In this document: positions 43,288 to 51,186 of the stretch, one piece after another
Layout of the letters: each line of letters begins with the position of its first letter
Position numbering within the stretch: position 1 is the first letter of the stretch
Assembly (NCBI GenBank): GCA_012735275.1
Contig: JAAYHR010000018.1
Span: 1-64,000, forward strand
Reading direction: 5' to 3'
DNA: 64,000 nt
Source of the DNA: Erysipelothrix sp.
GTDB lineage: Bacteria; Bacillota_I; Bacilli_A; Erysipelotrichales; Erysipelotrichaceae
Translations under genes and position numbers: made by a program
The notes under the pieces: model-generated
Seen by the model: the letters and a program-made list of their open reading frames with translations, nothing else
Databases searched by the model: none
What the model was told of the DNA's origin: nothing

Positions 43288-44418
43288 TTATAAGTATTCT
43301 TTACCACGAACGTAAGTTTGAACTACTGAGTAATCATCTGCTAAAACCACTAAATCAGCATCATAGCCAACTTTAATTTTACCTTTACGATCATCAACAT
43401 TAATTGCTCGTGCTGGGTTAATTGTCGCCGCATCTAGTGCTAATCTAAATGGTACTTCAACTTCTTCAACTAATTTTCTTAGACCTTCATTAACTTTTAA
43501 TGTTGAGCCTGAGATTGTATTAGTTCCTTTTAGGTATGCTGTACCAAAATCATCAACAACGATTTGGTTTCCACCTAACTCATAATCACCTTTTGGCATT
43601 CCTTTAAGTGTTAGTGAGTCAGTAATTAGCATTAATCCAGTTGGATTTGTTTTAAATAATGCATTTACTACTGCTGGGTGGACGTGACGTGTATCTGAGA
43701 TAATTTCTGCAAATACATCTGAGCGCATAACTGCTCCAACAACATTAGGATCACGGTGGTGAAGTCCTGTCATACCATTAAATGTATGAGTAAATGAGTT
43801 AGCTCCATTAGCAATACCAATAATAGCTTCTTCATAAGTTGCGCCAGTATGACCTTGTGATACTAGTACACCATTTTGTGATAAGTATTGTGTTAATTCA
43901 AAATCTTTATCGTGTTCAGTTGCCATCGTAATGATTTTAATTAAACCTTCCGCCGCATTTTGGAACTTTTTAAATTGTTCAACTGATGGAGGAACAATGT
44001 GTTGTGGAGGTTGTGCCCCTTTATATTCCATATCTAAGTATGGTCCTTCAAAGTGGATACCAAGAATTTCTGCTCCCTTAGGATTTGTTTTATGAACTTT
44101 AGCAACGTTTGCTACTGCATTAGTAAGAACTTCTTCACTCTGAGTAACCGTTGTTGGTAGAATACCGGTAATACCTTCTTCAGGTAGACGGTCTAACCAT
44201 CTTTCTAATCCTTCAACATTAGCATCATTAGTATCAAAACCATATGCTCCATGTGCATGTACGTCAATAAAGCCTGGGACAATTCTCTGGTTGTCATAAT
44301 CTTTATCTACTGTTTTTGAATCATAAGGATAAACATTTACGATTTTGTCATCTAAAATTTCAACTTGAGCAGCTAGAAACTGTCCACCTAGCCAAACTCT
44401 TTTACTTTGCACTATCAT
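43288..44418 (-). CDS. nagA: N-acetylglucosamine-6-phosphate deacetylase
   Basis: A 376-residue amidohydrolase with the canonical NagA signature: HAHGAYGFDTND, GIHFEGPYLDMEYKGAQ, SQGHTGATYEEA, FTHTFNGMTGLHHRDPN and ITDSLTLKGMP with the catalytic Asp. It removes the acetyl group from N-acetylglucosamine 6-phosphate (or the galactosamine analogue). It is the last gene of the PTS unit, so it acts on sugars delivered and phosphorylated by that PTS. nagB is not in the window. Confidence 0.93.
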   Translation of the reverse strand: MIVQSKRVWLGGQFLAAQVEILDDKIVNVYPYDSKTVDKDYDNQRIVPGFIDVHAHGAYGFDTNDANVEGLERWLDRLPEEGITGILPTTVTQSEEVLTNAVANVAKVHKTNPKGAEILGIHFEGPYLDMEYKGAQPPQHIVPPSVEQFKKFQNAAEGLIKIITMATEHDKDFELTQYLSQNGVLVSQGHTGATYEEAIIGIANGANSFTHTFNGMTGLHHRDPNVVGAVMRSDVFAEIISDTRHVHPAVVNALFKTNPTGLMLITDSLTLKGMPKGDYELGGNQIVVDDFGTAYLKGTNTISGSTLKVNEGLRKLVEEVEVPFRLALDAATINPARAINVDDRKGKIKVGYDADLVVLADDYSVVQTYVRGKEYL

Positions 44419-44481
44419 TGTATTCCTTCTTTCTATATGTATATTTTAAAATAATCACTTAAATTCTTCAATGAAAATGAG

Positions 44482-45510
44482 TTAATCTTCAATATATTTA
44501 ATAATATTATCGATTAAGACATTTCTTTCTTTTAAAATTTTCACATTGTCACGACTTGGATAAGTTCGATTACATAAATTAATAATCGCTAATTCTTTTT
44601 TGAAATCAATTAATAACATTGGGCCTGAAAATCCCGTATGATATATGATTTGATCTGAAGTTAGACTACCTTGTGAAAAGGCTGGATCTTTTAAACCATA
44701 ACCAAGTGTCCGTTGAATATTTAAACCATTTGTGAATGATGATTTTAAAAGTTCTACTGTTTCTTCTTTAAATATTCTATGATTAAAGAGACTACCATTA
44801 TTTAATAACATTAATGCGAAATTACTTAAATCATTAATATTTGAGAATAGACCAGCATTGCCTGATAAACCATCAAGTAAGTAAGCTTTTCCATCCATTA
44901 CTTGCCCTTTAATTAAACCACGGCTTGCGTGCATTTCACTTGGAGCAATTAGCTCCTGATTTAATTTACTTGGGACGTAAGTCGTTGAGAGCATGCGTAA
45001 TGGTTTAAAGAGAAAGTCACTTAAGTAATCTTCGATTGAACCTTTATAGTGCTCGATGATTAATCCAAGTAGATTAAAGCCAAAGTCACTATAAAGAACT
45101 TGACTATTGCTTGGATAAACTAATTCTAGATTGTAAAGAAAAGCAATATACTCGTCACGACTTGTCGCATTACGATAGTCTTTATCATCAGCCGGTAATC
45201 CTGATTGATGAGTTAGTAAATCCATAATTGTTGACTCATGTTTGTAGTCACTGAGGATTTTTTTTACTTTTGTATCTAGTTGAAAGTGGCCTTCTTCAAG
45301 TAACTTTAAGATAGCACTTGTGGTTCCTACATCTTTAGAAACTGATGCTAAATCATAGATAGTTTCTATTGAAGTCGAATGATTTTCTTGGCTTTCACCA
45401 ACAAAAAAGAGTTCACGACTCTCTTTTGTAATTATTGATAAAACCATTCCTATAACTACATCATTATCTACTAGATCTTGCATATAATTATATAAATCGT
45501 TTCGATTCAT
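44482..45510 (-). CDS. Serine hydrolase of the beta-lactamase fold (AmiE-like)
   Basis: A 342-residue class C beta-lactamase-fold enzyme. The SxxK motif is SVSK near 57-60, the YxN position reads YSD (VLYSDFGFNLLG), and the KTG position reads HTG (IIYHTGFSGP). This set is like the muropeptide amidase AmiE of Bacillus, which acts in wall recycling, or like esterases. No signal peptide is visible, so it is probably cytosolic. It lies 1 base after the IIA gene and before nagA, supporting a role in processing imported amino-sugar compounds. Confidence 0.8.
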   Translation of the reverse strand: MNRNDLYNYMQDLVDNDVVIGMVLSIITKESRELFFVGESQENHSTSIETIYDLASVSKDVGTTSAILKLLEEGHFQLDTKVKKILSDYKHESTIMDLLTHQSGLPADDKDYRNATSRDEYIAFLYNLELVYPSNSQVLYSDFGFNLLGLIIEHYKGSIEDYLSDFLFKPLRMLSTTYVPSKLNQELIAPSEMHASRGLIKGQVMDGKAYLLDGLSGNAGLFSNINDLSNFALMLLNNGSLFNHRIFKEETVELLKSSFTNGLNIQRTLGYGLKDPAFSQGSLTSDQIIYHTGFSGPMLLIDFKKELAIINLCNRTYPSRDNVKILKERNVLIDNIIKYIED

Positions 45511-45511
45511 T

Positions 45512-45922
45512 TTACTCGTCTTCCTCTTCGTCTTCCATTCCAGCTAGTTGTGCTTTAATGTCGATGATTCCGTTTTTTGCTTCTCCGATTAGGAATTCTG
45601 CATCTACACCTGGTGTTAGAACTGCAGTTAATACCATTGGGAAGTTAACGCCTGCAATCATAGAAACGTTTTCCTTTGCTGCAAGTTTCATAAATACTGT
45701 ATTTCCTGGTGATCCCCCAAATAGGTCAGTAAATACAAAGATATCTTCATATTTTTCTAATTCTGGTAGAATTGCTTCTAATTTTTCTTCAAGTTCAGCT
45801 GGTCCACCTTCTGGTGAAAGTCCTAATGCATATACTTCTTCTCTTACTCCGGCAACCATTTCCACTGACATTTTCATGCCTGCTGCTAAGTCACCATGAC
45901 TTACGATTAAAAAACCTCTCAT
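45512..45922 (-). CDS. PTS mannose-family IIA component
   Basis: A 136-residue IIA protein. The phospho-accepting histidine is H9 in MRGFLIVSHGDLA. It takes the phosphate from HPr and passes it to IIB. EDIFVFTDLFGGSPGNT is the family motif. The C-terminus is very acidic (DEEEDEE). It is separated from the IID gene by an intrinsic terminator and lies 1 base before the serine hydrolase gene. Confidence 0.93.
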   Translation of the reverse strand: MRGFLIVSHGDLAAGMKMSVEMVAGVREEVYALGLSPEGGPAELEEKLEAILPELEKYEDIFVFTDLFGGSPGNTVFMKLAAKENVSMIAGVNFPMVLTAVLTPGVDAEFLIGEAKNGIIDIKAQLAGMEDEEEDE

Positions 45923-45946
45923 ATTATTTCCTCCTAAATGTTTAAA

Positions 45947-45973
45947 AAAGAGGGAAGTAAACTTCCCCCTTTG
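45947..45973 (-). terminator. Internal intrinsic terminator between PTS IID and IIA
   Basis: Minus-strand AAAGGGGGAAG / CTTCCCTCTTT stem (one G-U) with a short loop and TTTTTT, lying between the IID stop and the IIA ribosome site. Confidence 0.8.
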
Positions 45974-45991
45974 TAAGTTTAAAATTATTTA

Positions 45992-46867
45992 TTAAACTAA
46001 GATATTGATTGGAGTGTATTGTCCAAGTGCTGCAAATAACAGACATAGAACAATAGTACCCATGATTAATTTGTTAGAGTTCATTCCTTCTTTACCTAGT
46101 AGGTAGTAAGCTGTTGCTACTAATATTACTGAGCCGAATTTAGGCATGATTTTATCAAATAAATCTGCTTGGAAGTTAATGAAGTAGTCTGGTACTTTTA
46201 CAAGATCACCGTTTACTTCAACTTCTTTCATAGCTTGAGTTCCTGTACGGATACCACCGAATGTTAAGTTAACCATTGTAGCCGTCATACCACCAATAAC
46301 TGTGATCCCTAATACAGAAGCTGCATCAGTGAACGCGTTTAATTGACCTGATAATGTTGTAACTAGGTTTGTACCTTGACGGTAACCTAAGTTAAAGAAG
46401 ATTGGACGAATAACTAATAATACAATTAGTGACCAAGCTACAAGTAAGAATAATCCTAAATATGATCCTGACATTGAGAAGTCAACTGCTAAAGCACCAA
46501 AGATTGTTGATGCGATCATTCCGAATACTGTATCTCCGATACCTGCGAATGGTCCCATTAATGATGTTTTAATTGCTGCTGCCGTATCAATTACGTCTGC
46601 TCCACCTGCTTGCTCTTCAAGAGCGATGTTCATACCGATAATAATATCAGCCATGCTAGGTTGAGTGTTAAAGAATTGTGAATGTGTTCTTAAAGCTTTA
46701 TCCATTAACTCTGGGTTATCACCATATGAATTTTTAAGAACTGGAAGCATAGCCGTTAAGTATCCAAGACCTTGCATTCTTTCATAGTTCCATCCAATTT
46801 GCATATGCCAGATGTTAGACCAGTGTAATTTTTTTAGTTCTGCTTTAGTATATCTTTTATTCGTCAT
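45992..46867 (-). CDS. PTS mannose-family IID component
   Basis: A 291-residue membrane component with the family features NIWHMQIGWNYERMQGLGYLTAMLP, AIKTSLMGPFAGIGDTVFG and LFLLVAWSLIVLLVIRPIFFNLGYRQG. With IIC it forms the sugar channel. It overlaps the IIC gene by 11 bases. GAGGAG precedes its ATG. Confidence 0.95.
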   Translation of the reverse strand: MTNKRYTKAELKKLHWSNIWHMQIGWNYERMQGLGYLTAMLPVLKNSYGDNPELMDKALRTHSQFFNTQPSMADIIIGMNIALEEQAGGADVIDTAAAIKTSLMGPFAGIGDTVFGMIASTIFGALAVDFSMSGSYLGLFLLVAWSLIVLLVIRPIFFNLGYRQGTNLVTTLSGQLNAFTDAASVLGITVIGGMTATMVNLTFGGIRTGTQAMKEVEVNGDLVKVPDYFINFQADLFDKIMPKFGSVILVATAYYLLGKEGMNSNKLIMGTIVLCLLFAALGQYTPINILV

Positions 46868-47666
46868 ATTCTTCGTCTCCTCCTAAACCTGCATCAGTTC
46901 CACCAGTAACTTGGACTGTTTGTCCTTCAATATTGTTACGGTAAACAATTAATGCTGCTGCAAGACCGATTAATGAGATTCCTAATACTGATATGTTTAA
47001 GAATGCCGCTAATACGAATCCGACAACTAACCATGAGAAATGTCTCTTGATTGGTAAGTATTTTAATAAGATTGCGAAACCGATACCTGGAAGTAATCTA
47101 CCAGCGATTGCGAACCCTTGAGTTAACCAAGGAACATAGTTTGCGATCCATTCAGTAATAAATAGAACTGCTTCTTCACCAAAGAATAATGCAACGAACA
47201 TTGGAATAGCTCTTGATAGTGACCAAGGAATAGTTCCCATTAAGTTCATACGTTTAATTCCAGCTAAGTCGCCAGCTTCAACATATACGTCTGCTCTTCT
47301 TTGGAAGAATGTATTTGACATTCTACCTAAGATATCAAACTGAACACCTAATGCTGCTAGCGGTACACCAATTAATGTAATTAGTGACTCGGCTTGTTCA
47401 ACACTTGATCCTAAAGCTGTAACTAGCATTGCTGCTGAAGTCCAGTTAGGAATAGATGCTCCACCATAAGTACCTATACCTAGAGCATACGATTGTAACG
47501 TACCTCCGACCATCAGTCCTAAATCAGGACGTCCTACAATTAAACCTGTAACTACTCCGGTTTGAATAATACCGTTTAGTCCAACGTTGAATGATAATCC
47601 ATCAACCATGGCAATACCCGAGTAGATTGTCAGGAATAATATCTGAAAAATTCCTAAATTATTCAT
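46857..47666 (-). CDS. PTS mannose/sorbose-family IIC component
   Basis: A 269-residue multi-pass membrane protein. GRPDLGLMVGGTLQSYALGIGTYGGASIPNWTSAAM is the sugar-path signature of the family. With IID it carries the sugar across the membrane, where IIB phosphorylates it. AAAGGGAGG precedes the ATG. The substrate cannot be read from sequence, but gene order IIB-IIC-IID-IIA with nagA recalls aga-type N-acetylgalactosamine systems. Confidence 0.95.
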   Translation of the reverse strand: MNNLGIFQILFLTIYSGIAMVDGLSFNVGLNGIIQTGVVTGLIVGRPDLGLMVGGTLQSYALGIGTYGGASIPNWTSAAMLVTALGSSVEQAESLITLIGVPLAALGVQFDILGRMSNTFFQRRADVYVEAGDLAGIKRMNLMGTIPWSLSRAIPMFVALFFGEEAVLFITEWIANYVPWLTQGFAIAGRLLPGIGFAILLKYLPIKRHFSWLVVGFVLAAFLNISVLGISLIGLAAALIVYRNNIEGQTVQVTGGTDAGLGGDEEYDE

Positions 47667-47705
47667 AATCTTGCCTCCCTTTAAGCAATTTTTAAATTAC
47701 TAATT

Positions 47706-48200
47706 TTACGCGAATAGATTCTCATCTAATATGATTGGCGCAAAATCAACAATTTCATCATCTGGAATCATCTGTGCAGTAATTTTAACGCCGTGATCTA
47801 ATAGAGTTTTAAACTCTTTTACATCTTCCGGTGTTACCCCTACCGAACGTCTGACTTGTACACTACCGAATTTAGATGACATGTTACCTACGTTAACAGT
47901 TTCCATCTTGTAGCCTGCGTCATAAACTTCGCGAAGCGTTTTCGGATTACGGACGATTACGAAGACATTTTCCCCTTCGTACTTTCCTTCAATTAAATTT
48001 TTAGCTGCTGTTGGTACAGTTAAGATTGAAAGCTTAACACCACCTGGTGTAGCCATTTTCAAAGCCATCTTTTGGATTTGATCCTTAGCTGCGAAATCGT
48101 CTATAACTAAAATTCTATGTGCATTAAGATTACGAGTCCAATATGCAGCTACCTGCCCGTGGATTAATCTCTCGTCAATTCTAATGTTTACTACTTTCAT
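47706..48200 (-). CDS. PTS mannose/sorbose-family IIB component
   Basis: A 164-residue cytosolic phosphotransferase. The phospho-histidine is H14 in MKVVNIRIDERLIHGQVAAYW. TRNLNAHRILVIDD and NVGNMSSKFGSVQVRRSVGVTPEDV are typical of the family. The start MKVVNI follows AGGAGGGAT; an upstream in-frame codon would run into the cre-like site and promoter. It is the first gene of the PTS unit. Confidence 0.95.
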   Translation of the reverse strand: MKVVNIRIDERLIHGQVAAYWTRNLNAHRILVIDDFAAKDQIQKMALKMATPGGVKLSILTVPTAAKNLIEGKYEGENVFVIVRNPKTLREVYDAGYKMETVNVGNMSSKFGSVQVRRSVGVTPEDVKEFKTLLDHGVKITAQMIPDDEIVDFAPIILDENLFA

Positions 48201-48212
48201 AAAATCCCTCCT

Positions 48213-48267
48213 AACTAAAACGTTTTCATTACGATTAAATTGTATCACTTGAAAATCATTGTGTAAA
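48213..48267 (-). promoter_or_regulatory. PTS operon promoter with cre-like site
   Basis: Minus-strand TTTACA (48262-48267), 17 bases, TGA-TACAAT (-10 at 48239-48244). Just downstream, 48213-48230 reads close to the catabolite-response element: AATGAAAACGTTTTAG with an AAAACGTTTT palindromic core (48217-48226) and two mismatches in the last conserved positions. A site here would block elongation when CcpA and HPr-Ser-P are bound. Confidence 0.65.
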
Positions 48268-48341
48268 GTAAATTGCGTTAAATTTTTAGTTAATTTACTT
48301 ATATTTTACTTAAACAATGGTTAAATAGTACCTTTTTACAC

Positions 48342-49268
48342 CTATACTATGAAATTATGGACAATATCGACGACTTTAGAGAATTTTTCTTCATCTATCT
48401 TCACATCATTTTCATTTAAGACATCAGAAATCTCATATCTATCATTAAATTTATCACAGACTGATATTGAGACAGCTTTATCGTAATATTGTAAGGCATT
48501 TTCTCTTAAACCTTCTTTATCTAAGGTAAATAAGTTCAATGAAGTATCCTTATTAGCAATCTTACGAGCTAAGCCAATATTCTCTTTTGTATGGGCAATA
48601 ACAATATGCTCACCATTACCAATCCCTTTTAAGTGAATAACATTCTTATCATCAATTGTTGTTGGCAGAGCTTCACGAATCATTAGATCACCAAGATTAT
48701 CAACAAACTCACGATCAGTTAAAACAAAAGCAGTATCAGCTGGCTTACGCTTAGCTAATTCTAAGATTGCTAAAAGACCCGAAGTATTTAAATTGGCGCT
48801 AACTTGATTTGGACGTCCCTTTAATAAAATATAGGCAATTACTGTCATGATGACCGTAATTAGAAGTGATGATATTCTTACAAACTGGCCACCAGCTCGA
48901 AAGACAATTGGAATAATAAACATTAAGATAACTCCAGTAATAATTACCACCATGGCATTAAAACGGTTTTTCTCATGTAATTCCTTTTGACTATCATTGT
49001 AAGAGTATGGGAAATACTTAGCTTTAGGATTAAGTGAATTAATCGTTGTATCGTATGGAGCAATAATTAAGTTCTTTGCATTAACGATATCACCGATATA
49101 ACAGTTAACTCCTGAATAGCGTTTCATATCCTTTTTTAGAATCTTGATTTCATAACCTAAATCAGTAAACTCCTTTGAGAAAACATTAAGGAAATATAGT
49201 TTCTCTGGTTCCTTGTAACGCATACCACCAGATACACCATACTTAAATACATTATCTTGTAAACTCAT
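48342..49268 (-). CDS. Membrane protein with an M28-like fold that lacks metal ligands
   Basis: A 308-residue protein with two central membrane segments (about 104-123 and 133-149). The halves around them resemble an M28 aminopeptidase: NLIIAPYDTT (66-75) sits where HxD should be, with proline in place of histidine; SANLNTSGLLAILELAK (157-173) matches the ADDNASG block but the metal aspartate is leucine; FVLTDREFVDNLGD follows. So it looks like a dead or ligand-binding member with a membrane hairpin inserted. This is my reading, not a firm family call. It is third in a unit with a SIS protein and another membrane protein. Confidence 0.5.
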   Translation of the reverse strand: MSLQDNVFKYGVSGGMRYKEPEKLYFLNVFSKEFTDLGYEIKILKKDMKRYSGVNCYIGDIVNAKNLIIAPYDTTINSLNPKAKYFPYSYNDSQKELHEKNRFNAMVVIITGVILMFIIPIVFRAGGQFVRISSLLITVIMTVIAYILLKGRPNQVSANLNTSGLLAILELAKRKPADTAFVLTDREFVDNLGDLMIREALPTTIDDKNVIHLKGIGNGEHIVIAHTKENIGLARKIANKDTSLNLFTLDKEGLRENALQYYDKAVSISVCDKFNDRYEISDVLNENDVKIDEEKFSKVVDIVHNFIV

Positions 49269-49270
49269 AA

Positions 49271-49771
49271 TTAATCCCTTTTCTTTCTACCAAAACGCAT
49301 TGAAGACCCGCGGGCATTTTCTCTAGCCTTAACTTGTTCACGGTGATTAGCTTCAAAAGCAAACTTTCTAAAATGAACTGAAACCTTACCAATACCAAAC
49401 ATGGCTATCTCATAAAAGTTACCATCATGTAGTTCAATAAATAATTGATCTTCCGCATTTGATGAAACTTTAAGATCCCAAGTTTTTACTTCAGGCCATT
49501 TAATTAATGTTACTAAATTATCTGCATCATAAATAAGAAAGAACTCTTCATAAATATCAACTACATTTCTTTTCTTAAATTTCATATATACGAAAGCAGT
49601 AAAAACAATAAACATTAGACCGAATATTCTTAGTTTCCATGAACCAAAGAGCATGGCAAATCCAACTAAGCCCGGCACAATGAAAACAGCAAGTGGTTTA
49701 TTATTAATCGACTTAATAAAAGTCCCTTGCGGAATTTCATCAATTTTATACTTTCTTACTTCTTCCATCAT
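49271..49771 (-). CDS. Two-segment membrane protein, unknown function
   Basis: I do not recognise this 166-residue protein. Two closely spaced membrane segments (about 27-43 and 48-64) are followed by a soluble domain with KWPEVKTWDLKVSSNAEDQLFIELHDGNFYEIAMFG, which recalls PH-like or bPH domains, and a very basic tail (GRKKRD). It lies 2 bases before the M28-like gene and 5 after the SIS gene, so the three are probably made together. The start could be either of two adjacent Met codons. Confidence 0.6.
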   Translation of the reverse strand: MMEEVRKYKIDEIPQGTFIKSINNKPLAVFIVPGLVGFAMLFGSWKLRIFGLMFIVFTAFVYMKFKKRNVVDIYEEFFLIYDADNLVTLIKWPEVKTWDLKVSSNAEDQLFIELHDGNFYEIAMFGIGKVSVHFRKFAFEANHREQVKARENARGSSMRFGRKKRD

Positions 49772-49776
49772 AGCGC

Positions 49777-50511
49777 TTATAATCCTTTTTCTTTATATAA
49801 ATCTTCTAAATCAATATTTGACTGTACATTTGGCGGATAGTTAACACTTCCTAAAATTCCAGGTTTTAATCCTTTAGCTAATAAGTTTTCTAAGGTATCA
49901 GACATAATCGCCCACATAATATATGCCGAAGATAAACCTGAAGCTGGAACAAATTTTTGATCAACACCATCAACATCTAACATACCATCACCATGTGGAG
50001 CACAGTTGTCAATTAATATATCAACAATTTCATATAGCTTCTTACCAGTTGGATGTAGTGAGTTTAATGATTTTGAGAACTCAACAGAAGTGATCCCAAT
50101 AACTTTAATTCCCATCTTAGTTGCGGCAATTGCTAAATCAACAACATGGAATGAAATCCCTGAGACTGATCCAATAAATAACACATCACCTGGATAGATA
50201 TTAGCTGACTTTAAAGCAAACTCAGCAAAACCTTCTAGATTACGATCTTTATCAGCTTCATGAGCATCTTGCACACGTGCTGTTGAAGTTAAGTTTAAAT
50301 TATATTTAAACTGTCTTAATAAGTTAAAGCCACCTGCACGGTTAAATAATTCCGAGTCGATAATATGCCCAGTATCGTACAAGTGAATTGTATGTCCGTT
50401 GGCAATAGTTTCTGAGCATAAGTTCCCTGCATCAGTGATTGCTTGGTCCTGACTTGTTTGAATAGTTTCAAATAAATCATCAATTGCTTTATAAAATCTA
50501 TTTCTTAACAT
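49777..50511 (-). CDS. SIS-domain protein (UPF0309 type)
   Basis: A 244-residue sugar-isomerase-fold protein. The phosphosugar-binding fold shows in TIHLYDTGHIIDSELFNRAGG (where UPF0309 has a GSGHS motif), GDVLFIGSVSGISFHVVDLAIAA, KVIGITSVEFSKSL and DNCAPHGDGMLDVDG. Members of this family are of uncertain function and often sit beside PTS genes. Here the GSGHS motif reads DTGHI. It heads the unit just upstream of the PTS operon, so a link to its phosphosugar is plausible. Confidence 0.8.
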   Translation of the reverse strand: MLRNRFYKAIDDLFETIQTSQDQAITDAGNLCSETIANGHTIHLYDTGHIIDSELFNRAGGFNLLRQFKYNLNLTSTARVQDAHEADKDRNLEGFAEFALKSANIYPGDVLFIGSVSGISFHVVDLAIAATKMGIKVIGITSVEFSKSLNSLHPTGKKLYEIVDILIDNCAPHGDGMLDVDGVDQKFVPASGLSSAYIMWAIMSDTLENLLAKGLKPGILGSVNYPPNVQSNIDLEDLYKEKGL

Positions 50512-50541
50512 ATAAAATATGCCTCCCTTAATAACAATAAT

Positions 50542-50550
50542 ATTTTAACA
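50542..50550 (-). promoter_or_regulatory. Promoter of the SIS-protein unit
   Basis: Minus-strand TGTTAAAAT extended -10, about 31-39 bases before the start; GGGAGG ribosome site follows. Confidence 0.4.
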
Positions 50551-50595
50551 CAAGATTAAAAAGAATACTATTTAGATTAAGACACTAAAAATATA

Positions 50596-50604
50596 TGCTA
50601 TAAT
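50596..50604 (+). promoter_or_regulatory. Promoter of the membrane-protein gene at 50622
   Basis: TGCTATAAT extended -10, 17 bases before the ATG. Confidence 0.5.
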
Positions 50605-50621
50605 CTTATGAGGGTGATAGG

Positions 50622-51152
50622 ATGGAAACAAATATAATTGTAGCAATACTAACCGTAGGTTTAATTATCTATATGCTATACAATCGATTTACAATGTTTA
50701 TGGATCATAAAAAAGCACTTGATGAAGTTAATCATCGTGGCGATTTCAAAAAACTATTTACAGGCTGGCTAACATTAGGGGTATACTTAGTAACATTTGT
50801 ACTATCATCAACTTGGCTAGTAATAGTACTATTAAACAAAGAAAACTATACAGATAACGAGTTCTTACTTTGGGCCTTAATCTTAGCTGTCTTCATTGTA
50901 ACTTCAGCATCAGACTTAGTTAAAAACTCAGTACTACATACAACTTACTATAATGATCAAGGTATCTTCCACAACCAAACATACTTTAGATATAACTCAG
51001 TTAAAAACTTTAGAGTAAAACGTGGTGGTTTAGTAACCGAAGTTCATTTATACAATGGTGAAGTTCATTCAGTACCAACGAAAGCACTAACCTTCTTAGA
51101 AGATCGTATCGTAAAAGTAAAAGCAGAAAGTAATAAAGCAAAGAAAAAATAG
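50622..51152 (+). CDS. Three-segment membrane protein, unknown function
   Basis: A 176-residue protein with membrane segments at about 4-20, 48-72 and 83-100, followed by a soluble domain YYNDQGIFHNQTYFRYNSVKNFRVKRGGLVTEVHLYNGEVHSVP, similar in style to DUF5673-like or bPH domains in Firmicutes, and a Lys-rich tail. Function is unknown. GAGGGTGATAGG precedes the start. It stands alone and ends at a strong terminator shared with ddl. Confidence 0.65.
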   Translation: METNIIVAILTVGLIIYMLYNRFTMFMDHKKALDEVNHRGDFKKLFTGWLTLGVYLVTFVLSSTWLVIVLLNKENYTDNEFLLWALILAVFIVTSASDLVKNSVLHTTYYNDQGIFHNQTYFRYNSVKNFRVKRGGLVTEVHLYNGEVHSVPTKALTFLEDRIVKVKAESNKAKKK

Positions 51153-51182
51153 AAGCACTTAATAAGTGACTTCTATTTTTTT
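51144..51182. terminator. Bidirectional intrinsic terminator
   Basis: AAAAATAGAAG / CTTCTATTTTT outer stem and CACTTA / TAAGTG inner stem form a long hairpin with one bulge between converging genes. Confidence 0.9.
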
Positions 51183-51186
51183 GTCT

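Noticed and set aside
45558-45899. Plus-strand 113-codon frame opposite the PTS IIA gene
   Set aside because: Antisense shadow of a well-supported gene with no start signal.
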